From the NCBI RefSeq assembly GCF_003463825.1, contig NZ_QSDY01000001.1, positions 31,529 to 95,528 of the forward strand: 64,000 nucleotides of DNA, written 5' to 3'. Made by a program: the position numbers and the translations under genes. Shown here in pieces: positions 10,603-18,698 of this stretch. Position 1 is the first letter of the stretch, and each line of letters begins with the position of its first letter. The notes below the pieces were generated by a model that was not told the DNA's origin, did not search any database, and was given only the letters and a program-made list of their open reading frames with translations. Source of the DNA: Veillonella sp. AM51-8BH (GTDB lineage: Bacteria > Bacillota > Negativicutes > Veillonellales > Veillonellaceae).

Positions 10603-11605
10603 TAGTGAAAGTTTAGAAACCATTGTTGAAGAGGCTATACACTTATCATCAACAGATATTCATCTACAATGTGGGGAGCCTATTTATTTGAGACATGGTG
10701 ATGGGTTAAAGACTACTCAATTTATATGTACGACTACATTGATTGAAGATATTTTGCGACGTTGTGGTATAGCCTCTTATGAATGGCAATCTCTCGATGA
10801 AGCTTGTTCCTGTTGTGGCGTGCGTATACGTGTTCATCTATATAAGGCTAATAAAACGATATGTGGGACACTGAGGTTATTGTGCCATCAACAACTTAAG
10901 CTAGAGGATAACAGTGAAGGACATTTACTTCAAAAACTATGTGAAGCACATGATGGTCTATTGCTTGTATGCGGGCCTACAGGTAGTGGGAAAAGTTTTA
11001 CCTTAGCCTGTTGTATTGACTATATAAATCAAACTATGGAGCGCCATATCATTACCTTAGAAGACCCCATAGAATTTGAGTTTAAGTCTAAGAAATCTTT
11101 AATTCATCAACGCCAATTAGGTGCCGATATTAAGTCTATGTCTAATGGTATTCGCGATGCATTGCGAGAGGACCCAGATGTCATTATGGTTGGAGAGCTT
11201 CGAGATCGTGAAACATTAGAGGCCGCTCTTCATGCGGCCGAAACGGGTCATCTTGTGATGGCCACTATGCATACGCAAAGGGCCGTGATGGCTGTTCACC
11301 GCATGATTTCACTATTTCCTGGTGAACAACAAGAGGAAATTCGCAGTCAAATATCTCAAGTGTTACGTGCTGTTATATGTCAACGACTCCTTAGGTGGAA
11401 TAAAAAGTTTATTACCATTCGTGATATTTTGTTAAACACTCATGCAGTGGCAAATTTAATACGCACTCGTAAGGAACCGCAAATTATCTCTATTCAAGAA
11501 ACACAACTGCCTATGAAAACACTAGAAATGGCCGTACGAGATGTAAAAGCACAATATGGAACGCAGCATCAACTACATACGCTGTTAGATCAACAACTAT
11601 CGTAG
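10586..11605 (+). CDS. PilT-type retraction ATPase
   Basis: A 339-residue hexameric ATPase of the PilT family, which depolymerises pili during twitching or DNA uptake. Seen: STDIHLQCGEP near 24 (PilT-like PAS-type N-terminus), Walker A GPTGSGKSFT near 131, the Asp box ITLEDPIEFEF, Walker B DVIMVGELRD near 205, AAETGHLVMATMHT near 220, and a C-terminal VANLIRTRK segment resembling the PilT AIRNLIR motif. The start is GTG at 10586, behind AGGAGG, overlapping the upstream ATPase gene. Having both an extension and a retraction ATPase supports a dynamic pilus rather than a fixed secretion pseudopilus. Confidence 0.85.
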   Translation: MDSCCNSESLETIVEEAIHLSSTDIHLQCGEPIYLRHGDGLKTTQFICTTTLIEDILRRCGIASYEWQSLDEACSCCGVRIRVHLYKANKTICGTLRLLCHQQLKLEDNSEGHLLQKLCEAHDGLLLVCGPTGSGKSFTLACCIDYINQTMERHIITLEDPIEFEFKSKKSLIHQRQLGADIKSMSNGIRDALREDPDVIMVGELRDRETLEAALHAAETGHLVMATMHTQRAVMAVHRMISLFPGEQQEEIRSQISQVLRAVICQRLLRWNKKFITIRDILLNTHAVANLIRTRKEPQIISIQETQLPMKTLEMAVRDVKAQYGTQHQLHTLLDQQLS

Positions 11606-11613
11606 GTGCAGAT

Positions 11614-12788
11614 ATGGAGGCTTATGAATATGTCGTAAAAAATGAGAATAATGAAACAGTAAAAGGTTTGATGTGGGCAGATTCAGAACAGGAGGTCGGT
11701 ACACGGTTAAAGCGCGATGGATACAAGATTTATAAAATCACTTTACAAGTAAATAAGAAAAAGCATAAGTGGAATCATACCATGGTGGTAGATGTAACCT
11801 ATCAATTAGGACTACTTATTGAGTCTGGTGTACCTTTACGGAGGGCATTACAGTTACTTTGTCATGGGAAGCAAGGGCTTTTATATACAGCCCTCTATGA
11901 ATCGATTGAGAGAGGCCAAACCTTATCGCAAGCATTGCGTAGTGAAGGCTGCCCTGCTATAGCCTTAGCACTACTAGAAAGTGGAGAGGCAGCAGGCACT
12001 TTAGGTGAAAGCTTACAATACATTTCACGTCACTATGACTGGGAGCGACAATTGCGGCAAAAGGTTATGAGTGCTATTTCTTATCCTATATTTCTTCTTC
12101 TCATGATGAACGTATTCTTTCTTGTTACCATCTTGTTTATCATTCCATCCTTTGAGAAGGTTTTTACTACCATGCATATTACATTACCATTGATGACACG
12201 AGCCCTCTTTGCATTAGGACAAGGGCTAAAGAATCATCCTATATTAGTCTTTATTATGCAGTGTGTAGGGATAGGCGCTTTAGTCTTTGCATACCATCAA
12301 CATAGTATAAAACGCAAAGTACATCGTTGGCTATGGCTGTTGGCTCACAGATACCAATGGATGACCTGCATTTACTATACAAGTATGCTAAAGGTTTGGG
12401 CCCTTTTGTTAGATTCTGGAATTTCTATTATTCATACTATGAATATCACAAGACCTTTATGGGGCAATATGTATGGTGCCGAATGTAGTGAGAAAGTAGA
12501 AGCAAAGTTATTAACTGGCCATTCTTTTGAAGAGAGCCTTAGAACTGAGAATATTGGAAATTCCTTTATATGGCAAATGATTTCTATTGGTGAGGAAAGT
12601 GGAGAGCTCGTTAAAATGCTACATCATTGTGGACATTACTATGAATCTATACTTTCAAAATATATCGCCCGACTAGAGAGCTTTTAGAACCAATTTTACT
12701 AACTGTAATGGGAATTGGTGTAGCCGTTTTAGTTGTATCTGTTATGTATCCATTATTTACGTCTATTGCTAAGTTGGGAGGACAATAG
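11614..12788 (+). CDS. Pilus platform protein PilC/GspF (single-base frame disruption)
   Basis: A polytopic inner-membrane protein that links the cytoplasmic ATPases to the growing pilin stack, about 391 residues after repair. It has two GspF domains with LLIESGVPLRRAL near 67-79 and LLDSGISIIHTM near 267. Hydrophobic segments lie near 160-190 and 205-230, and a last one at the C-terminus. The frame breaks at about 12677-12680: GAGAAGC expected, GAGAGC seen (one A lost). The out-of-frame tail reads LEPILLTVMGIGVAVLVVSVM, the typical final transmembrane helix. It starts 8 bp after the PilT-like gene. Confidence 0.88.
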
Positions 12789-12860
12789 CTATTTATAGTT
12801 AGCACAATAGAGGTCAATAGTAATGGATAGATCTTATTTAATCATTATAAGGAGGATATT

Positions 12861-13307
12861 ATGAGTTCTGTTATACATATGGTTCATGGTTTAAATTCTC
12901 GATTAGAACTATGTGGTCAATGGGTTTTAGACCACTTACATATTTCTCGTGTTCGGGAAAATCTCAAGAAGTCGAGAAAAGGGGGCTTTACCCTTGTTGA
13001 GTTAATGGTTGTGGTAGCCGTTATTGCCATATTGGCAGCTATTGCGATGCCACAATTCTTATCGGCTGCTGATAGAGCACGAAATGCGAAGGAAACAGCA
13101 GATATTCAAATAATTAAAAATGCAACGCAGCTCTATATGATCGACAAGAATGTAGATACACCACCAACTGTAGAAAATCTATATAAAGAAGGTTATCTTA
13201 CAGAACATGTTAAGACTGCAAAGGATAAGGAATATACCATTACTTATGAAGTGGTTAATGGCGGTACCGCAAAAGCAGTTGTAGTTAAAGCACCTGATGC
13301 ACCTTAA
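12861..13307 (+). CDS. Type IV major prepilin with long leader
   Basis: A 148-residue prepilin. The cleavage and methylation site is KGG|FTLVELMVVVAVIAILAAIAMP, with Glu at +5 of the mature protein and the hydrophobic spine helix at 43-65. The globular part has RARNAKETADIQIIKNATQLYMID, typical of pilin alpha1-C helices. The leader before the cleavage glycine is about 42 residues, far longer than the usual 5-10 of type IVa leaders. The mature pilin would be about 106 residues, which is small. Preceded by AAGGAGGA at a good distance. It sits between the platform and prepilin peptidase genes, so it is the likely main pilus subunit. Confidence 0.88.
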   Translation: MSSVIHMVHGLNSRLELCGQWVLDHLHISRVRENLKKSRKGGFTLVELMVVVAVIAILAAIAMPQFLSAADRARNAKETADIQIIKNATQLYMIDKNVDTPPTVENLYKEGYLTEHVKTAKDKEYTITYEVVNGGTAKAVVVKAPDAP

Positions 13308-13407
13308 CGTAACTTATATGTAGAATTTTGCATCTACCATCTAATATCAGTATCAAGTAACTAGTATTTAGTATTTAATGTGCATGTATTAATGATAGGA
13401 ATGTAGT

Positions 13408-13456
13408 TTTAGGTTTTCTTATATATGTAGATTTAGGTTTTCATATATATATGTAG
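13408..13456 (+). repeat. Imperfect tandem repeat upstream of the prepilin peptidase gene
   Basis: Two copies of a unit beginning TTTAGGTTTTC and ending ATATATGTAG, at 13408-13430 and 13432-13456, differ by a two-base TA expansion and one substitution. They lie in the AT-rich 204-bp gap between the pilin and peptidase genes. The gap holds no supported ORF; it may carry regulatory signals or just be AT-rich spacer. Confidence 0.5.
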
Positions 13457-13511
13457 TTATATCAATCGTTAGATTTAAATATCTATAGTTGATTGTATGG
13501 AAGGACAAGGT

Positions 13512-14078
13512 ATGAAAGGGACTCATTATGTTATAGCCCTGATCGTGTATATAGCATCCATTGTATTGCCTATTATAATTTCATCACGAGCAATATCCTT
13601 TATTCACGTTGCTTTGTATGCTGTATTTTCACTCATCATCATAGCAGGTGCTACCATCGATATGCATTACTATATATTGCCTGATGAAGGGGCGTTAGTG
13701 CTTGTTTTAGGTGGTATAGTGTATAGCCTTATAAATGATAAGTCTATGCTTATAACGATTATAAGTGTTATGAGTGTAGGTGCTATTACATATGGACTTC
13801 GTCTTATGAGTCATAAAGGCTTTGGACTAGGCGATGTGAAATGGTTTTCTGCTATTGCCATGTGGCTTACGCCGTGGGAGATTGTATGCTTCTTTTACGT
13901 AGCCTTTTGTGTTGGTTCTCTCTATCTCTTACTAACAAGCTATCGTAATCGATACATTCCATTTGGTCCCTTTCTATGCTTTGGTGGTTGGTGTGCCTTA
14001 CATGGCGGATCCTATATGGAGGTGTTGTACCAATGGTTAAGGCACAACCTATACATCATCAATACGGTTCTTTGTTAG
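13512..14078 (+). CDS. Prepilin peptidase (type IV leader peptidase, A24 family)
   Basis: A 188-residue membrane aspartyl protease that removes prepilin leaders. The two catalytic aspartates are visible: D in IDMHYYILPDE near residue 50 and D in GFGLGDVKWFSAI near 111 (GxGD motif). About six hydrophobic segments are present. It lacks the N-terminal cytoplasmic domain with paired CxxC motifs that E. coli/Pseudomonas PilD carry and that is linked to N-methylation, so it may cleave without that domain. I chose ATG 13512, 6 bp after GGAAGGA, over an in-frame ATG at 13497 with no ribosome site. Confidence 0.87.
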   Translation: MKGTHYVIALIVYIASIVLPIIISSRAISFIHVALYAVFSLIIIAGATIDMHYYILPDEGALVLVLGGIVYSLINDKSMLITIISVMSVGAITYGLRLMSHKGFGLGDVKWFSAIAMWLTPWEIVCFFYVAFCVGSLYLLLTSYRNRYIPFGPFLCFGGWCALHGGSYMEVLYQWLRHNLYIINTVLC

Positions 14079-14494
14079 CTGAGTGGATTATTGCAATTAG
14101 CTTATTTTTACTTCTTATTTCTATGTCTTTGCCCATTGTAACAACGCCTAGCCGCTATACTCTAAATGGAAGTACTGAAGAAGTAGTATATATGTTAAAA
14201 AAGGTTCAACTTTGGTCTATGCTTGGGCATAAGTCTAATGGAAAAGGGCGTATGTTATTCATATTAAATAAAGACAGCTATACCTTAGAGGAGGATGCTC
14301 ATCATCATACAGTTAATATATCCTTACCTGCAGGGATTGAAAATGTACAACCCTTAACGGTTATCTCTTTTTCTTCTCTAGGATTACCTTATGATGGAAC
14401 GGAACTTATTTTACGGGATCGAGAAAGTGGTGAGAGAAATCGTATATGGATATCTGTACAAACGGGACGTATTCGATGGGAAGAAGTACACTAA
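14033..14494 (+). CDS. Pilin-like protein (GspH/ComGD-type)
   Basis: A 153-residue minor pilin candidate. After a short leader ending HHQYG comes SLLAEWIIAISLFLLLISMSLPI: a class III signal helix with Glu at +5 if cleavage falls after Gly. The rest is soluble with beta-rich content and no other recognised domain. The start at ATG 14033 follows TGGAGG by 10 bp and overlaps the peptidase gene by 46 bp. Its place between peptidase and other pilin-like genes suggests a pilus tip or initiation subunit. The family assignment is by position and signal only. Confidence 0.7.
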   Translation: MVKAQPIHHQYGSLLAEWIIAISLFLLLISMSLPIVTTPSRYTLNGSTEEVVYMLKKVQLWSMLGHKSNGKGRMLFILNKDSYTLEEDAHHHTVNISLPAGIENVQPLTVISFSSLGLPYDGTELILRDRESGERNRIWISVQTGRIRWEEVH

Positions 14495-14858
14495 GGGCTT
14501 TATGTATGGAGATGCCCTAGTATCAACAGCTATTATTATGTTTATCTTGCCTGTTATATTATCTGTATTTTGGATGGCTACCTTAACAATCTATAAGGCT
14601 TACTATTGGGATCATATATTACAAGATACCATAACATATGTAGAAGAAAGTAAGTCTACGTATTATCAAACGGGACATATTCAAGAAGGTATACATAACT
14701 CTCAATTTATTATGAGTCCCAGTGAATCGATTACATATAAATCACATGTAGAGCCTATCGTAGAAAATGGCATTGTCCTACAACGATTAACTGTGCAGGC
14801 CATAGATAATGAATCTGTTGTGTATACCTTATCTCTCGACTTGGAGGAAATACGGTGA
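14391..14858 (+). CDS. Pilin-like protein with FMYGD signal (GspI/ComGE-type), start uncertain
   Basis: The protein carries a processing-like motif KG|FMYGDALVSTAIIMFILPVILSVF, with Asp instead of Glu at +5, then a soluble domain of about 95 residues. The first in-frame ATG (14391) would overlap the previous gene by 104 bp and give a 35-residue leader. GTG codons at 14427/14430 are alternatives. An ATG at 14502 would remove the KG motif. A lost base near 14480 could also explain the missing start. Its position suggests a minor pilin; function is inferred. Confidence 0.6.
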   Translation: MMERNLFYGIEKVVREIVYGYLYKRDVFDGKKYTKGFMYGDALVSTAIIMFILPVILSVFWMATLTIYKAYYWDHILQDTITYVEESKSTYYQTGHIQEGIHNSQFIMSPSESITYKSHVEPIVENGIVLQRLTVQAIDNESVVYTLSLDLEEIR

Positions 14859-15430
14859 GGACTCATGATGCACAAAGAGGTTTTATTTTGTATTCCACAC
14901 TCATCAGTATAACTATTTCTACCATCGTTTTAACGTTATTGTTAGGTATAGTTTTTTATGGGGTTATGTGGAATGCAAAATTTGTAGATAGCGTTTCTAT
15001 GATGGAGGATGGTCGTTATACGCGGCGCATGGTGGTAGCTCAAATCATATGGAATCCTGTACCGATAACGGTAGAGGATCGAAATAGTACCTTATATATT
15101 CACGACACTAAGCGGACTACACTAACATTACAACGCCATGCTTTGTATAGAAAGCTTACAGATGGCAGTTTACAACCTGTTAGCGGCAGCCGTATTATCG
15201 GCACAAAGGATAAACGAAATGTTGGGTACACACAAGAACATCCATTTAGTATGGATGAGAGCGGAGTAGTCCATATGCGCTGGTATATTACGAATCGATT
15301 TACTGGTGATAAAAAATATACTGCTGGATATGGAGGCTTAGCTATATATGAAGTCGCTATAGGTCAAAGTAGTATATATGATTGGTATAAAGATAATGAG
15401 GAAACAAGTCATGAACATAGAAGCCCATAA
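14855..15430 (+). CDS. Pilin-like protein (GspJ/PilW-type)
   Basis: A 191-residue protein starting with a short leader QRG|FILYSTLISITISTIVLTLLLGIVFYG, a pilin-type signal helix without an acidic residue at +5 (Ser there). The soluble part of about 150 residues is larger than in its neighbours, as for GspJ/PilW minor pilins. The start is a GTG that overlaps the upstream stop in a GTGA arrangement, with GGAGG before it, so translation is probably coupled. It overlaps the next gene by 20 bp. Confidence 0.68.
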   Translation: MRTHDAQRGFILYSTLISITISTIVLTLLLGIVFYGVMWNAKFVDSVSMMEDGRYTRRMVVAQIIWNPVPITVEDRNSTLYIHDTKRTTLTLQRHALYRKLTDGSLQPVSGSRIIGTKDKRNVGYTQEHPFSMDESGVVHMRWYITNRFTGDKKYTAGYGGLAIYEVAIGQSSIYDWYKDNEETSHEHRSP

Positions 15431-15818
15431 TGCTGGGTTTATTACATATGTAGCCATATTTACAATGTCCTTTTTATTAGTATTAGCCTTTATGGGATTG
15501 CGTATTGGTCAAATTTGTGAAAGTAATGCAGTAGATGAATTGCATTTAGAAGAGGCTCATTATGCAGCGCAAAGTGGAGCACATTGGTTTGTAGGCTACT
15601 GTAAGGCCGGTAATACATGGGACTTTCAAGGAAAGCTAATTGTAGCTGATGATGCGGATGTGGAAATTACTATTGAGGCCGATCCATCCCGTGAGAATCC
15701 TCGTCACGTTATGAGTTATGGAAAATTGAAACATCAGGAAATAGTAAGTCGTGTACATATGTATGTGGCAGTAGATACAGATCATACTATGCATGTTATG
15801 AAGATAAAACCATATTGA
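15411..15818 (+). CDS. Pilin-like protein (PilX/GspK-type)
   Basis: A 135-residue protein with NAG|FITYVAIFTMSFLLVLAFMGLRI at its N-terminus, a pilin-type signal helix again lacking Glu at +5. A stretch HYAAQSGAHWFVGY near 48-62 resembles the YAAQAGAE-type segment after the helix in PilX proteins. I chose ATG 15411, 9 bp after GAGG, over upstream ATGs at 15378 and 15396 that would lengthen the leader. It closes the run of four small pilin-like genes before pilM. Confidence 0.68.
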   Translation: MNIEAHNAGFITYVAIFTMSFLLVLAFMGLRIGQICESNAVDELHLEEAHYAAQSGAHWFVGYCKAGNTWDFQGKLIVADDADVEITIEADPSRENPRHVMSYGKLKHQEIVSRVHMYVAVDTDHTMHVMKIKPY

Positions 15819-15827
15819 GGTGAATCT

Positions 15828-16681
15828 ATGAAACGGAAAAAGAAAATACATACTGGTGTATGTATTACAGATGAACGTATTGTATGTGTGACAGCTCATG
15901 TAGAAAATAAAACTATGGTCATTACCGATGCACTAGAAATGAAACGCAGTGCACCTATTGATGAGGATATTCGAAAATTTATTGAAATGTATGATTTAGA
16001 TGATGGTGCCTACAGCATTGTTGCAAATATTGATACACAAATGCATGTGGCACCTTATGATCCTCATGATTTTGATATGAAAGAGTTCATCAAGTGGAAT
16101 GTAGAGGATTACTTTAGCTTTGATGGAGATAGCTTCCAAATGGATGCGTGTCGTCGAGAATATCCAAGACATAATTATCATATGTTTATGGTAGCTGTAG
16201 AGCGTCATTCATTAGAACTGTTAAAACAAGGAATACGAGACACTTATGCTCCAGTAGATGTAATCGATTTTTGGCTATCCCTATTTGTTACAGTTTGATG
16301 CGGCGTAGTGGGACTGTAACTGGCGTTGTTGAAAAGGGTAATTTACACTTATGGCTATGGTGGAACGATATATGTATTCAAGAATGTAGAATTCCAATTA
16401 CTAGTACCGATGTATCAGAAGGGATAGAACAGCTTGAGGCTAGATTGCAGGAGTTTGGCGTAGATGAAATACAAGGCATTAAGCTGTATGGTTTAGAACA
16501 GTTAACTGAAGAGGAACGAAAGGATATGGAAGCTATTATCTCCATATATGGAGAGACGGAGTATATTCCTCTACTATTTTTAGGTCGTGGTCGTAATCGG
16601 TGTAATCAAGGCCAACTAGATTGGGATATGGCCATTGGTATGGCAGCAAGGGGGCTTAAATGGATTGGCTTGGGCTGGTAA
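15828..16681 (+). CDS. PilM-like pilus assembly protein (single-base frame disruption)
   Basis: A cytoplasmic protein of about 284 residues after repair, placed directly before a PilN-like gene as PilM is. It starts KKKIHTGVCITDERIVCVTA, a divergent actin-fold start. It has EFIKWNVEDYFSFD near 85, comparable to the PilM region that precedes the interdomain, and VDVIDFWAIPICYSLM near 143. The frame breaks at about 16273: TTTTGG is read where TTTTGGG is needed, after which AIPICYSLMRRSG continues to the stop at 16681. PilM ties PilN/O and the ATPase to the membrane alignment complex. Similarity is weak; context carries much of the call. Confidence 0.68.
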
Positions 16682-17261
16682 GGATAGACACATTAATTTA
16701 ATGCCTCGTTCGTTATATTGGCATAGTATATGGCACAGATATCGATATTATCTATATGGAATGAGTATTATATACGGAATAGTAGGATTATTATCTCTAG
16801 GTTATTGCTGGTCTAGTTACGAACATTATAAAGCTGAAAAATCAGAACTATTGAGTCTATTACAAAATCCACAGTATCAGTCTATAGGGAAACAGTATGC
16901 AGATATAATAGCCGTTAAAGATCAAATTCTCAAGAATAGTTCAAAAAATAATACATCATCTATGATTCAAAATACTATAGTCCTATATGTCATTGATATA
17001 GCTATGGAGCAAGGAATTAGTTTACAACACCTCAATATAAAGGATGAACATATTAGTGTAGATGGTATAGGCCATAGTGATGAAGCATGCCGTAAATTTA
17101 TAGCTAGTCTTCAACAAAGGTTAATTGGAATGGATTGTCATGGAACAGTTAAAGCAGATCAAGGTATATATACATTCCATATGGAAGGATCTAAAGGAGA
17201 GCACAACACATCCAGTAGAGAAGATAGTAATGATCATACTAGTGTGGGGCATCATCATTAG
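16635..17261 (+). CDS. PilN-like inner-membrane protein
   Basis: A protein of up to 208 residues. The conserved PilN start motif INLMP (family: INLLP) occurs near residue 21, followed by one membrane helix (YYLYGMSIIYGIVGLLSLGYCW) near 38-60 and a periplasmic domain with a coiled-coil-like start. The true start may be the TTG at 16665 (GGGGG about 10 bp upstream) rather than ATG 16635; either overlaps pilM. PilN binds PilM through the INLLP tail and pairs with PilO in the alignment complex. Confidence 0.68.
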   Translation: MVWQQGGLNGLAWAGKDRHINLMPRSLYWHSIWHRYRYYLYGMSIIYGIVGLLSLGYCWSSYEHYKAEKSELLSLLQNPQYQSIGKQYADIIAVKDQILKNSSKNNTSSMIQNTIVLYVIDIAMEQGISLQHLNIKDEHISVDGIGHSDEACRKFIASLQQRLIGMDCHGTVKADQGIYTFHMEGSKGEHNTSSREDSNDHTSVGHHH

Positions 17262-17658
17262 TATTGCACTATATGGGTATATTAGCTTAGATCACAAAGC
17301 GACTCATTTGAAAGAACGACAAGAAAACTATGTTATCCAAATGCAGGCTGAGTCAGATTATATCGTATCTAAGGAAGCAAAATTACTAGCATCTTTTACA
17401 GAAAATAAGTTATGGAACACGAGTTCTAATACTAGTATTTTTGAGTCTTTGCAAGGAGAACCATTAATGATTGTTAGTACTGATGAGCATGAAGGTGTAT
17501 TAGAGTTAAATTTATTAGGAAGTACAGAACGCCTTATCAACTGGATTAATACTGTTGAAGCAAAAGACCCTTCACGCCGTATAGAAATCGAGGACATAGA
17601 AAGGAAAGGCAATGTAGTGTATGTACATTGTGCAGTAAAACCGACTATGAGACCTTAA
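17125..17658 (+). CDS. PilO/GspM-like inner-membrane protein, start uncertain
   Basis: A protein of up to 177 residues with one helix (EKIVMIILVWGIIISIALYGYI) near 33-55 and a periplasmic domain of about 120 residues containing LELNLLGSTERLINWINTVE, as in ferredoxin-like PilO/GspM domains. The longest start is TTG 17125 behind AAAGG; ATG 17140 and ATG 17230 are alternatives. The overlap with pilN is 137 bp for the longest form, unusually large, so the real start may be internal or a base may be missing. It is the last gene of the pilus cluster, followed by a terminator. Confidence 0.62.
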   Translation: MEWIVMEQLKQIKVYIHSIWKDLKESTTHPVEKIVMIILVWGIIISIALYGYISLDHKATHLKERQENYVIQMQAESDYIVSKEAKLLASFTENKLWNTSSNTSIFESLQGEPLMIVSTDEHEGVLELNLLGSTERLINWINTVEAKDPSRRIEIEDIERKGNVVYVHCAVKPTMRP

Positions 17659-17687
17659 TATATATTCTTATATAGTAATATTAATAG

Positions 17688-17730
17688 AGACAGATTATAG
17701 ATTGTTATTCTATAGTCTGTCTTTGTTTTT
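17688..17730 (+). terminator. Terminator of the pilus cluster
   Basis: A 13-bp stem (17688-17700 with 17710-17722, one wobble), a 9-nt loop and the T-rich tail TTGTTTTT. It follows the pilO-like stop by 30 bp. Confidence 0.85.
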
Positions 17731-17750
17731 GTGACATTTTATAGTACAAT
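17722..17750 (+). promoter_or_regulatory. Probable promoter of aroK-pfkA
   Basis: TACAAT at 17745-17750, with TTTGTT at 17722-17727 (17 bp) or TTGTTT one base later (16 bp). It sits directly after the pilus terminator and 34 bp before the aroK start codon. Confidence 0.45.
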
Positions 17751-17783
17751 GAAGGATATGAAATAATAAGGGGCACATAACAG

Positions 17784-18698
17784 ATGATAATAAAACGAAA
17801 TATTATGCTCATCGGTTCTATGGGGAGTGGCAAGAGCCATTTCGGTCGTAATCTTGCGGAACGCAAGGGATGGCAATTTGTAGATACCGATCGCGTATTA
17901 GAAGGTCGTTTTGGGTTGCCTATTGCTGAAATATTCAAGAAAATTGGGGAAAAAGCATTCCGACGTGCAGAAATGGATGTACTGAAAAAGGTTTGCTTAT
18001 ATCACGAAGCAGTCATCTCCGTAGGTGGTAATTTTCCCATTGAACATCGCACATTAAAGGTATTGAAGAAATATTCTTATATCATTGGTATCCGAGCTGC
18101 ACAATTTCGCATTGTCAGTCGTGTGAATCGCCGTATTGGGAAACGGCCAACCATGGATTATAACAATGTTCATGCCTTTGTACATGCTATGATACAATCC
18201 TGGAAACCGGTGTATAAGCAGTGTGATTTTGTACTAGATACAACAAATGGTCGGACCTATGATTTTATGCAACGTATTGAGGATGAGTTAGTAACCTCAG
18301 GTGTTCAATTTAAAGCAAGACGTCAACCCAATGATACGGAAAATAGAGATGGTAAACAGTCATTTCAAGAATCACAATTTAATAATTCTCTAAGAAACAA
18401 ATTTGATAATCATGAATTATCTAAAACACAACGCTTTAATAAAAGGATTTCTAATGATACGGAAACCAAGCAGATAGTCTTGAAAAAAGAACTTTCTGAT
18501 AAGGTGGCATCTTATAGAGCGGGTAATGATAAACGTCGCAAACATAAGAAATCTAATCAAGCAATTACAGGACATAAGACAGAAACTATATCCAAACAAC
18601 GTACACCACAAGGGGGTAATGGATATGAGAAAAATCGCAATACTAACAAGCGGCGGAGACGCACCTGGAATGAACGCCGTCATAAGAGCGCTAACTAG
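17784..18698 (+). CDS. aroK: Shikimate kinase with long basic C-terminal tail
   Basis: Residues 1-175 form a shikimate kinase: P-loop GSMGSGKS near 11-18, FVDTD near 32, FRRAEMDVL near 58, VGGN near 80, and the lid/RPTMD region near 131. The enzyme phosphorylates shikimate in aromatic amino-acid synthesis. Bacterial AroK is about 170 residues; this protein has a further 125-odd residues rich in Lys, Arg, Asn and Gln, with no recognised domain and predicted disordered character. The stop lies 74 bp inside pfkA. The tail could be real or a read-through after loss of an earlier stop by a base error. No other aro gene is nearby. Confidence 0.85.
   Translation: MIIKRNIMLIGSMGSGKSHFGRNLAERKGWQFVDTDRVLEGRFGLPIAEIFKKIGEKAFRRAEMDVLKKVCLYHEAVISVGGNFPIEHRTLKVLKKYSYIIGIRAAQFRIVSRVNRRIGKRPTMDYNNVHAFVHAMIQSWKPVYKQCDFVLDTTNGRTYDFMQRIEDELVTSGVQFKARRQPNDTENRDGKQSFQESQFNNSLRNKFDNHELSKTQRFNKRISNDTETKQIVLKKELSDKVASYRAGNDKRRKHKKSNQAITGHKTETISKQRTPQGGNGYEKNRNTNKRRRRTWNERRHKSAN

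Noticed and set aside
18526-18624. Upstream extension of pfkA
   Set aside because: The extra 33 residues match no phosphofructokinase, lie within the aroK tail and lack a ribosome site; ATG 18625 fits the family start.
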